Position numbers and translations under genes: made by a program | Shown here: one piece after another, positions 8,182-17,340 of the stretch | Layout: each line of letters starts with the position of its first letter | Position numbering within the stretch: position 1 is the first letter of the stretch | Assembly (NCBI GenBank): GCA_024278515.1 | Contig: JAJRTA010000159.1 | Location: 1-32,750 of the forward strand | Direction: 5' to 3' | Origin: Candidatus Zixiibacteriota bacterium | GTDB taxonomy: Bacteria > Zixibacteria > MSB-5A5 > GN15 > FEB-12 | Length of the DNA: 32,750 nucleotides | The notes under the pieces: model-generated | The model's input: the letters and a program-made list of their open reading frames with translations, nothing else | Told to the model about the DNA's origin: nothing | The model's database searches: none

Positions 8182-9770
8182 TGATGCGGCGTTCGTTCCT
8201 TATCCAGGTCATAATATTCTGTATTGCTTTCGTTCTGTCGTCTTGTAAAGAGGAACAGGTCACTGAAGACAGGGTCCTGGCGGCGCTCGATTCGCTTGAA
8301 TATCGACTGGAATGGCTGGACTATCGTCTGGCTGAAGAACGGTGGAAATATCTGACCAACGGAACGGATGACTCCCTTTCTTATTTTGAAGATTTGTACA
8401 ACGAGTTGATTTTCACTGACCCTGCTTTTCAAATACTGAAAAGAGGAAGAAACCTTCTTACCAAAGATGAAGATATACGACGCGGGCAAATCCTTTTCTC
8501 CAGATTACTGATTGGTCGTGTCGAGAGTCATCCCGAAATACTGTCGCTCCGTGAACCTGATCGTTCGGGTGGTCCCCGAGTTAAAACGTTTGATCGTGAG
8601 TTGAATTACAATTTCTTTTTGAAAGCGGGAGAGCGGAACCACCGCAGGGATCGCGCCGGACGAGAAACGGAAGCTTTGTTTTTCGCCGAACAAAATGTTT
8701 TCCCCCAGCTCACTCCCCAACTGGTGCGATTACGAAATCAGCAGGCCCGCCGAGAAGGATACAACAGTTTCTTCGCGCTGGCCGCCGCCGCTCTCAATAT
8801 GAATGTTTCGGAATACACAACGCTCCTGGAGCAACTTGATAAAGCCAGTCGTCCGGCGTACCAGACGATTCTCGAACAGTTACGTTCGGAACTTGGCGGC
8901 AGTCAACCGGAAGTGTGGGATCTCGGGTTGTTGCTGGTGTCTGAAACGGAACTGGAACTTGACCGATATCTTACCGCAGATTCACAACGGATATTCGTAT
9001 ACCGTACGTTCGATTCGCTGGGACTATCGCTGGGTGGAATGCCGCTCTACTGGCATGACGAATATGACATCACGCTTAAGCCCGGAGTTCAGAGCATCCC
9101 GGTCAAGCCGCCTTACGATGTTCGTATTTGCGGTATGTATGCTGAGGGACACCGCTGGTCCTCGAGACTGATGGGGCAGGCAGGTCAGGCCGTACACTAT
9201 TTGAATATCGCACAAGACCGGCCGCTCTTTGTAAACAATCTGCATCCTGTCTGGCGGGAGGGGATCAGCAGTCTCTTTGCGTCTCTGTGTTCTGATTCTC
9301 TCTGGCTGGTTCAATATGCGCACGTGCCGCCGGTTACAGCGGGTCGTTTTTTGACCGACGAACGTCGCGCCGGGATCGTGCAACTGCGCATCCTGCTGGC
9401 CCACCTGAAGTTTGAGCACGAGATTTACACGAACTCCGACCGGGATCTCGATAAACTCTACTGGGATATTCTGGAAGAGATGTTGATGATCCCGCGCCAT
9501 GATGATCTGCAATACTGGCGACACATAAGCGCTTTTTTATATCATCCGGTCGAATTACAGGCCGCTCTTTACGGTGACTTGATTGCCGCTCAGACCATTG
9601 CTTATCTTGAAGAACATTACGGTGGTCTGGCAGGGCAACCGGAGTCTTTTTCGTTCCTTGTTCAGAACTACATGCGTTTCGGCAGCCGTTATCCATGGTG
9701 GGAACTGGTCGAGCGCGGCACCGGCGAACCGCTCAATCCAAAATACCTGTTGGAACTACTTGGTTTGTAA
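8181..9770 (+). CDS. lipoprotein with M2/ACE-like gluzincin fold signature lacking the HExxH zinc motif (predicted pseudo-peptidase)
   Basis: Lipobox VLSSC at the N-terminus. The segment DVRICGMYAEGHRWSSRLMGQAGQAVHYLN...HPVWREGISSLFASL lines up by eye with the ACE segment DFRI...HHEMGHIQYYL...FHEAIGD, with HEMGH replaced by GQAGQ. RNQQARREGYNSFFALA resembles M2/M3 family text. Confidence 0.65.
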   Translation: MMRRSFLIQVIIFCIAFVLSSCKEEQVTEDRVLAALDSLEYRLEWLDYRLAEERWKYLTNGTDDSLSYFEDLYNELIFTDPAFQILKRGRNLLTKDEDIRRGQILFSRLLIGRVESHPEILSLREPDRSGGPRVKTFDRELNYNFFLKAGERNHRRDRAGRETEALFFAEQNVFPQLTPQLVRLRNQQARREGYNSFFALAAAALNMNVSEYTTLLEQLDKASRPAYQTILEQLRSELGGSQPEVWDLGLLLVSETELELDRYLTADSQRIFVYRTFDSLGLSLGGMPLYWHDEYDITLKPGVQSIPVKPPYDVRICGMYAEGHRWSSRLMGQAGQAVHYLNIAQDRPLFVNNLHPVWREGISSLFASLCSDSLWLVQYAHVPPVTAGRFLTDERRAGIVQLRILLAHLKFEHEIYTNSDRDLDKLYWDILEEMLMIPRHDDLQYWRHISAFLYHPVELQAALYGDLIAAQTIAYLEEHYGGLAGQPESFSFLVQNYMRFGSRYPWWELVERGTGEPLNPKYLLELLGL

Positions 9771-9909
9771 ACTGAATTGAAACATCCGCTTCAACCGGAT
9801 TCGAATCGCTGACCCGCCCACAATTTCCCTTGTAGCAGTCAACCTGCTTTAGTAGCTTACCCCGTTCGTGAACGCGCAATTGATGAGTTTGCGGCGAACG
9901 GCCGGTATT

Positions 9910-11262
9910 ATGAAGACAAACTCCGACAACATAACGAGCGGTCCGATTACCAGGACCGTTTTTTCGCTGGCTTTGCCGGTTGTGCTGGCTATGCTGATGG
10001 AGTTCGCTCTGGCCAGCACGGATTACTTCTGGGTAGGCAAGCTGGGACCGACGGCGCAGGATGCAATTACGTCTTCTATGGTCGTTATCTGGACTATTTT
10101 CGCGTCGATGAGCTTGATCAGTGTCGGTGTGACTGCTGTTGTCGCCCGTTATGTGGGTGCGAAGGAGTTGCATAATGTTGTGTATTTCATCAGGAGCGGA
10201 ATCGCTATGGCCGCGGGGATGGCGCTGATTTTCTCAGTAGTCGGATATTTCCTTACTCCGGAGATGCTCGGCTTTATGGATACCGGCGAGAACACCATGC
10301 GCCATGCCGTTCCCTATTTGCGCATATTTTTTGTGACCTCGCTGTTCTTTTTTATGACCGAGACTGTTAACTCCGTCTTTCGAGCGTCCGGCGATACTCG
10401 CACACCGACCAAAGTCAGCATCATGGTTGTCCTTTTGAACATGGCGCTTGATCCGCTTTTGATTTTCGGATGGGGCCCGGTTCCGGCTCTGGGTGTGGCC
10501 GGAGCCAGCCTGGCCTCGGCTATTGCGATGGGAGTCGGGAGTACTACGATATTCATAAAAATGCTTCGGGGAGGCATGGGATACAGCGTAGCCGGTCTGT
10601 TTTCCGAACGAGCGAAACTTAAACCTATGTTAAAGATAGCCCGTATAGGTCTCCCGCAAAGCACCCAGCAGTTCATTTTCATTTTCGTTTACTGGTTCCT
10701 GATCAAAATCGTACATCAGTTCGGTGAAACCGCGGCGGCGGCTATGGGGATCGGCAACCGGATGGAGTCGTTTTCGTATCTCACCTGCTTTGGCTTTTCG
10801 GTCGCGGCTTCGACTATGGTTGGTCAGAATCTGGGGGCAAATCAGCCGGAGCGTGCGGCTCGTTGCGCCTGGGGAGCCACCGGTTCGGCGGTTGGAATAA
10901 CCTTCATTATATCACTCCTGTTCATCTTTTTGCCGGGGCCGATAGCAGGCATTTTCACACAGGATCCAAATGTGCACAAAATCGCTGTTGACTATTTGAT
11001 CATCCTGGGCCTGTCTCAGACAGCGATGGCCTTTGAAATCGTTCTTGAAGGCGCCTTCGGCGGCGCCGGGGATACCGTACCGCCGATGGTGGTAATGATT
11101 CCGGGATCGGCCATAAGAGTCCCGCTGGCCTACTATCTCTGCTTCGATCTTGACTGGGGCATCAACGGTGTCTGGTGGACCCTGACCATTACTTCCGCTC
11201 TCAAAGCCATTGTCCTTGCTTACTGGTTCAGGCGAGGGCGATGGAAACTTAAAAAAGTATAG
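9910..11262 (+). CDS. MATE family multidrug/solute efflux transporter (ORF track opens at 9868; ATG 9910 likelier)
   Basis: GPITRTVFSLALPVVLAMLMEFALASTDYFWVGKLG..., repeated TM segments, VNSVFRASGDTRTPTKVSIMVVLLNMALDPLLIFG. Ends in TAG. Confidence 0.9.
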   Translation: MKTNSDNITSGPITRTVFSLALPVVLAMLMEFALASTDYFWVGKLGPTAQDAITSSMVVIWTIFASMSLISVGVTAVVARYVGAKELHNVVYFIRSGIAMAAGMALIFSVVGYFLTPEMLGFMDTGENTMRHAVPYLRIFFVTSLFFFMTETVNSVFRASGDTRTPTKVSIMVVLLNMALDPLLIFGWGPVPALGVAGASLASAIAMGVGSTTIFIKMLRGGMGYSVAGLFSERAKLKPMLKIARIGLPQSTQQFIFIFVYWFLIKIVHQFGETAAAAMGIGNRMESFSYLTCFGFSVAASTMVGQNLGANQPERAARCAWGATGSAVGITFIISLLFIFLPGPIAGIFTQDPNVHKIAVDYLIILGLSQTAMAFEIVLEGAFGGAGDTVPPMVVMIPGSAIRVPLAYYLCFDLDWGINGVWWTLTITSALKAIVLAYWFRRGRWKLKKV

Positions 11263-11311
11263 TTAAACTCATTTCTGAAAAAACTCAGGCTTCCTTCAAG
11301 CCAACATCTTG

Positions 11312-11340
11312 TTGATTTACCGATGATTCCGGGCTACAAT
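11312..11340 (+). promoter_or_regulatory. candidate sigma70-type promoter for the FAH-family gene
   Basis: TTGATT (11312-11317), 17 nt spacer, TACAAT (11335-11340), 32 nt before ATG 11373. Confidence 0.45.
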
Positions 11341-11372
11341 AGTGCGGTAAAAATGATTGCAGTGAGGAAACA

Positions 11373-12158
11373 ATGACAGAACGCTTTATCCGCTTCACCA
11401 ACCCTGAAACCAACCGGCATGTTTTCGGCAAACTGGACAAAGATCGTGTTACACCGCTCAACGCCGCGCCATGGGATAATCCGGTTTCGGGCAACGAGAC
11501 CTTCACTATTGATGAAATAAATATGGCCGCTCCGGTTACACCTTCGAAGATTGTCTGCATAGGTCTCAACTATCATGCTCATGTAAAAGCGTCGCAGTCG
11601 GCTGACAACGCTCCCGAGCAACCGCTGATTTTTCTGAAACCATCATCGTCGATAATCGGGCCGGGCGAGGCGATCGTTCATACCGCTCAGGCGGAAAGAG
11701 TCGACTATGAAGCCGAACTGGGCGTGGTTATCGGAAGAACAGCCAAAAACATCCCGCGTGAAAAAGCTGATGAGTATATCTTCGGCCTGACCTGTGTCAA
11801 CGATGTCACCGCGCGCGATATTCAGAAAAAAGACGGTCAGTGGAGCCGGGCCAAAGGATTTGATACATTTTGCCCGGTCGGACCGTGGATTGTCACCGGG
11901 ATCGACTATCATGACCTTCTGGTTGAGGGCATACTTAACGGTGAGGTGATGCAGTCCGGACGCACTTCGTTGATGATTTTCGACATCCCGTTCCTGGTGA
12001 GTTATATCTCATCTATAATGACTCTTTATCCGGGCGATCTGATTTCCACCGGGACACCTGCCGGTATTGCTCCTATGAAGCCGGGGGATAAAATCGAAGT
12101 TCGAGTCGAAAATGTCGGATCGCTGACAAATCCGATCGTCGGCCCGGATGGAGCCTGA
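11373..12158 (+). CDS. fumarylacetoacetate hydrolase (FAH) family protein
   Basis: IGLNYHAHVK, PLIFLKPSSSIIGPGEAI, DYEAELGVVIG, FGLTCVNDVTARDIQ, KGFDTFCPVGPWIV, LYPGDLISTGTPAGI. Confidence 0.93.
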   Translation: MTERFIRFTNPETNRHVFGKLDKDRVTPLNAAPWDNPVSGNETFTIDEINMAAPVTPSKIVCIGLNYHAHVKASQSADNAPEQPLIFLKPSSSIIGPGEAIVHTAQAERVDYEAELGVVIGRTAKNIPREKADEYIFGLTCVNDVTARDIQKKDGQWSRAKGFDTFCPVGPWIVTGIDYHDLLVEGILNGEVMQSGRTSLMIFDIPFLVSYISSIMTLYPGDLISTGTPAGIAPMKPGDKIEVRVENVGSLTNPIVGPDGA

Positions 12159-12245
12159 TGTCGAACTGTATTCGCTTACCTGTGTATTACAGTTGAGCAA
12201 TCTTTTCTGTTGAGATGTCGACGATGAAAGGTCAGTAAGCAACAA

Positions 12246-13436
12246 ATGACCGACCGGCTATACTATAACGACAGCAGCCTTCTTGAGTTTGAAGGTACAA
12301 TCGTCAATGTTGATCAAAAGGACGGTAAATATCTTACTACACTCGACCGCTCGGCGTTTTATCCCACATCGGGCGGGCAGCAGTTTGACACTGGAACGCT
12401 GAACGATATCGCGATCATCGACGTGCGCGAGGACGATGACGGCTCAGTTGTACATTACTCCGAAAAACCGGCAGGTAAAATCGGTGACCAGGTGCGCGGC
12501 CGTATCGACAAGCATCGCAGGCAACGTCACTGCCGACTGCACACCGCGCAGCATATTCTCAGTCATATTACCTGGAGCAGTTTCGAGTTGCTGACCGTCT
12601 CGGTTCATCTGGGTGAAGAATACGGCGCCGTCGAACTGGAAGGGCGTTTTCTTCCCGCCGATGAAATTGTCCGGGTGGAGGATCGGGCCAACGAAATCAT
12701 CCGTGAGTCTCTTCCGGTGGAGATAATCTTTGCCGCAGGTGACGATATCGCTAAAATACCCCTGAGAAAGCCGCCTAAACGGTCGGGGAAAATTCGTGTG
12801 ATAAATATCGGCGGGCTGGAGTATTCAGCCTGCGGCGGAACGCACTGCCGCAACACATCGGAGCTTGGGCTGATCAAACTGATCGGTGTGGAGAAACTCC
12901 GCGGACATATGCTGATCAAGTTTCTCGTTGGTGAGCTGGCGATAGCAGACTACCGCGCCCGTTTCGATGTCACCGCCAGGCTTTCCAAAAAACTGACCTG
13001 TCATATTTCCGACCTGCCGGACAAGGTTGATTCTCTGACCGCCGAACAAAAGAAGCTCAAACATGAACTCTCGGCCGTCTATAAAGAACTGCTGCCTCTT
13101 CGCGCCGGGCAACTGGCCGAGCCGGTAATCGGTAAAGCCGGGAAGCTGGTCTGTGCTGTTACTGATCTGCCCGATCCGAAACTGCTTATGCAACTGGCTC
13201 CGCTTGTCGCCGAAAAAATCTGCGGTGTCGCGCTTCTTGGTCAGGATTCGCGTCTGGTGGCCGCTGTGTCCGGATCTTCGGAGTATGATGCCCGTCTGAT
13301 TGTCAAGACACTCTCGGAAAAGTTCGGTATCAAGGGGGGCGGCAGCCGCACGCTTGCGCAAATGGGTGGCGCTGATATGGAATTGCTGTCCGAATACGAG
13401 CGGTTCATAAAAGCTCTGATGGAAAATAACAAATGA
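12246..13436 (+). CDS. alanyl-tRNA editing protein, AlaX long form with C-terminal DHHA1-like domain
   Basis: FYPTSGGQQFDTGTL, HCRLHTAQHILS, EYSACGGTHCRNTSELGLIKLIG, and C-terminal FGIKGGGSRTLAQMGG. Confidence 0.9.
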   Translation: MTDRLYYNDSSLLEFEGTIVNVDQKDGKYLTTLDRSAFYPTSGGQQFDTGTLNDIAIIDVREDDDGSVVHYSEKPAGKIGDQVRGRIDKHRRQRHCRLHTAQHILSHITWSSFELLTVSVHLGEEYGAVELEGRFLPADEIVRVEDRANEIIRESLPVEIIFAAGDDIAKIPLRKPPKRSGKIRVINIGGLEYSACGGTHCRNTSELGLIKLIGVEKLRGHMLIKFLVGELAIADYRARFDVTARLSKKLTCHISDLPDKVDSLTAEQKKLKHELSAVYKELLPLRAGQLAEPVIGKAGKLVCAVTDLPDPKLLMQLAPLVAEKICGVALLGQDSRLVAAVSGSSEYDARLIVKTLSEKFGIKGGGSRTLAQMGGADMELLSEYERFIKALMENNK

Positions 13437-16400
13437 CTGCCCGGTTGTTCATTTGCCTGATGCTGGCAACGGCAGCGATTGTAGCCGCCGATAATGATTA
13501 GCCCGAAATCACGCTTACCGACATGGACGAGCTTGAAGTGCTCATGAAGGATGGCAAGTATCTTTCTTACATCACCGGTAACGTCGTTTTTGAAACAGAG
13601 AGCGGGAAAATCTATTGCGACTCGGCGGTCTGGTCGCAGGATGAATACATCAGGCTCAACGGAAATGTTCGTGTCGTCGACTCCGCGTACAGTCTTCTGG
13701 CCGACTCGGTTTACTATAACCTGATAGATTCACTGGCAATTGCCTACGGCGAACGTGTAGAGCTGTGGTCTTTCAAGGATTCGGTCTATGCGGTCGGACC
13801 GTACGCGGTGTACGACCGTCGAGCCGGTGATTTCTTTATGAACCAGCGACCGCTGCTTTACCTGAAATATCCGGACAGCAGCAGCATGATCGAGGTGCTG
13901 GCCGACTCCATTATCTACCTCGGCGATTCATCGAAGGCTACGGCGGCCGGCGATGTGGTCATATCGTCCAATGAGTTTTCATCCAACTCCGGTTTCGCGC
14001 AGTTCTTCGGCGAGGCCGACAGTCTGGCGCTTCGTGAAAGTCCGACAGCACAACGAGGCGGTTCAAAACTTTCCGGGGGAGAGATTACTATCCGCTACGA
14101 GAATGATCTCATACGTGAGATTGTCGTACAGGATTCCGCTCACGGTGAGTTTACACAACCGGTCGATACCGGCGGCTTGTATGAAGATAAATCTATTTTA
14201 TCGGGTGCCCGGATCGTAATGAAGTTCAACAACGGACTGCTCAACCAGATCATCTGTACCGAACAGGCGTACTCCTGGTATTACCCTTCATCCCGGGGAG
14301 GACAGGAGTTCAATGAAAACTCCGTTTCCGGCGATACTATACGATTCCGGGTCAACAATGAGACTTTGCTGGCGGTGGAAGTCACCGGCGGAGCTATCGG
14401 TTCGTATGTAAACGGACGTCTTGCGCCGGGTGATTCCGTGGTAGTCCTGAGCGCCGATACGGTCGATTACGACGCACAATATATTATTTACGACCTTTCA
14501 GACTCGATGATCACTCTGCACGAGGGCAGCCATGTAACCTCCGGTCCGGTATCGTTAGCGGCGCAGAGAGTGGAGTTCGACACCAGGGCGAGTATTATCG
14601 AAGCCTTCTCGGCATTAACCCGACCGGTTGGAAATGACAGCCTGACCCCGCCTGAGCAGGAAATAACTCTCCAGCCTAATGACATCCCGGTTGAACTTAA
14701 AGACGGTGATCAGGTGATGGTCGGCAACTATCTTGAATATTCACTGATTACGAAAAAAGGTAGGATCGTCAAATCGAAATCGTCCTACGACAAAGGATTC
14801 TATTACGGCGAAAAACTGTTCCGGGAGCAGGAAAACATATTCTATATTGAAAACGGCAATTACACTACTTGTGACCTTGATGAGCCACATTTTCATTTTC
14901 ACTCTAAGGACTTGAAGCTGATCGAAGGTGACAAGCTGATCGCGCGGCCGGTTGAGTTCTATCTTGGACGGGTTCCGCTTCTGACCATACCGTACTATGT
15001 GTTTCCTCTGAAACGGGGCCGTCACTCAGGATTTTTGCCGTTCAGCTTCGGTAATTTCGAACGTGGGGTGCGATATGTGCGTGACCTCGGGTATTTCTGG
15101 GCCGCGTCGGAATACTGGGACTGGCTGGGGTCGTTCGATATCTATGACAACCGCAATACCTGGACCTTCAACACGCGGATGCGTTTCGCCAAACGGTACG
15201 TGATCGAAAACACTTACATCTCCGGATCGTTTACTCGCGAGAACCTGTTCAGCAGTTCTTCCGCTACCGAGAGCCGTCGTGACCGCTACGCAATCAAGGG
15301 ATCATACAACCACAACATAACCCCTTCTCTGCAACTTAAAGCTTACGGCGAATACCAGTCGGATAACACATATTATAGTGATTTCTCGCCAAACCTCGAT
15401 GAAATATTGAATCGTTCACTCAAATCTCAGGCCACGATTTCCAGGCGATGGGAGAACGGTATTTCGGCCAGCGCTACCTTTTCTCATACCGAGAACCTTG
15501 ATTATGAAACGCGCACCGATAACCTGCCAAACGCCACACTGTCACTGCCGACGATTTTTATCTTTGGTAACGGAAGCCGTGACGCTGACGGTAAGCTCCG
15601 CCAGAAATGGTACCACAGTTTCGCTTTCCGCTATCAGCCCAGTATGATCAATTTTTCGAGCCGTAAGACCGATTCGGTGACTCTGATTCCGCCTGCCGAT
15701 ACGGTGGGTAGTCCGGTGATCAAGTATGCGAAGCGGAGCCGCAAGAAGTATACTTCGATCTCGCACCGGCCGTCACTTACATTGCCGCGGATAAAACTGG
15801 GACCTTACATAAACATAGTGCCGAGTGTCGGATACAGCGAAACCTGGGTGCAAATCTACCGGACCGATCAATCGGAAGCGGCGGGTGTCGAACCTGGTTC
15901 CTATCGTACTTATACCTGGAACGCCGGTGTTTCCGCTTCGACCAAGCTGTATGGCACTATTTATCCAAATATCGGACCATTACTCGGCCTCAGACATGTT
16001 ATCACTCCAACCGTAAGCTATACCTATCGCCCGGAGGTAGATCGTCACCCGGAGGTCCGTGCCTACGCAGGCGGTGTGTCGAGCACCAAAGCCTCGTCTG
16101 TCGGTTTCAACCTTGTTCAGGATTTTCAGGCCAGGACCAAATCGGGGGAGAGCGAACACGACTTCGGTCTCAATCTGAGCTCCGGATTCAGCTACAACTT
16201 TGAAGCGGATAACAGACCCCTGAGTTTGCTTACGACCAGATTTCAGTTTAGCGGGATACCCAAATTGACCCTGACCGGCGATATGACGCATTCTTTCTAT
16301 GACCCGGACAACCAGGATGACGACGAGGCGCACCTCTGGTCGCCTTATCGACAGAGTTTCAACATCCGTACCAGCACCAGCCTTAAAGGGATATTCCCGC

Positions 16401-16828
16401 TGTTCGATGAATCCAAAGCAATCCCGATGGGTGCGGATTCCGCTTCACAGTTTGGGGCTGGTACCAGCACCGGTTCGACTTCAAGAGGAAGTTGGGATTG
16501 CCGGCTTGATTACAGTTATGGTGAGTCCGGACGTGGCGCAACATGGAAGAAAACCAGCTCATTTTTTGTCAACATCTCCTTCAATTTCAACCTAACCGCC
16601 ACCACCAGAGTTACTTACACCCAGCGTTACGATTTCCTCGAAAGTAAAACCATCAGCAGTCGGGTCAACATAGTTAAGAAACTGCACTGCTGGAGCGGGT
16701 CGCTTTATTGGGTGCCGATCGGGCCGAATCGGGGCTTTGGCTTCAAACTGTTCGTGACCGAGATGCCGGAAATCAAGATCGATAATGGACACGATAGCTT
16801 CACCAGCGGTCTGCAAGCCTATCGATAG
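13433..16828 (+). CDS. lptD: LPS-assembly protein LptD (OstA family); reading frame contains an in-frame TAG at 13499-13501 between signal peptide and OstA domain (uninterrupted ORF 13523-16828)
   Basis: From ATG 13433 (ATGA overlap with the upstream stop) the frame reads MTARLFICLMLATAAIVAADND*PEITLTDMDELEVLMKDGKYLSYITGNVVFETESGKIYCDSAVW, then LptD text NGNYTTCDLDEPHFHFHSKDLKLIEGDKLIARPVEFYLGRVPLLTIPYYVFPLKRGRHSGFLPFSFG and a long beta-barrel-like region. Confidence 0.88.
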
Positions 16829-16969
16829 ACGAAAAAACCTTAAAAAACGCCTTTAAAACGGTATTTTCGCTGTTTTTTTATATTGACAGAAATCAACAGG
16901 CTCCGTTTTCTGGTATCGTATAATGTAAATAACCAATGAACCTTTACCGACCCATGGAGGGGTAGAGAA

Positions 16970-17245
16970 ATGACGAAAGATGAAATGATCGCCTTAATGG
17001 CGTCGCAGTCAGGGATCAACAAGCGCCAGGCCAGTGAGGCTCTGCAGGCGTTTATGACCGGTGTAACCAACCAGCTCAAGAAAGGGCAGAAAGTCAGTTT
17101 CGCCGGATTCGGGACTTTCACCGTATCCAAGCGTAAAGCCCGCACCGGCCGTAATCCGCAAACCGGAGCCACGATCAACATTCCGGCCACTAAAGTTCCC
17201 GTATTTCGTGCTGGAAAACATCTGAAAGCCGCCGTGAAAAAATAA
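16970..17245 (+). CDS. HU/IHF family DNA-binding protein
   Basis: SQSGINKRQASEALQAFMTGVTNQLKKGQKVSFAGFGTFTVSKRKARTGRNPQTGATINIPATKVPVFRAGKHLK; ggagggg ribosome-binding site upstream. Confidence 0.97.
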   Translation: MTKDEMIALMASQSGINKRQASEALQAFMTGVTNQLKKGQKVSFAGFGTFTVSKRKARTGRNPQTGATINIPATKVPVFRAGKHLKAAVKK

Positions 17246-17265
17246 CGGTCCGATCATTGACCACG

Positions 17266-17296
17266 AACGGCAGAGATCTTTTTCTCTGCCGTTTTT
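17266..17296 (+). terminator. rho-independent terminator after the HU gene
   Basis: Perfect 11-bp stem AACGGCAGAGA / TCTCTGCCGTT (17266-17276 / 17283-17293), 6-nt loop, T-run. Confidence 0.88.
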
Positions 17297-17340
17297 ATTA
17301 TTGCTCAAAAGGGTCTTACAGACGACTTTGCCATACAGCC

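Noticed and set aside
9784-9870. tRNA-like look on the minus strand (GGTCAGCGATTCGAATCCGG, GACTGCTA) between the lipoprotein and MATE genes
   Set aside because: The TTCGAAT is flanked by non-complementary arms (AGCGA versus CCGGT), no acceptor stem can be drawn, and GATTCGAATC is simply a palindrome. Not a supportable tRNA.
9733-10173. 146-aa minus-strand ORF spanning the MATE 5' end
   Set aside because: Mostly antisense to the MATE gene, low-complexity His/Arg/Ser-rich translation, no ribosome-binding evidence.
13499-13501. Genome-wide recoding of TAG as an explanation for the lptD amber codon
   Set aside because: aroB, the MATE gene and lptD itself terminate at TAG; the MATE readthrough product would extend about 40 codons of non-family sequence. 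Site-specific readthrough is not excluded, but global recoding is not supported.
16883-16924. TTGACA (16883-16888) and TATAAT (16919-16924) upstream of HU
   Set aside because: Both boxes are perfect but 30 nt apart, far beyond functional sigma70 spacing; no better partner at 16-18 nt was seen for either.
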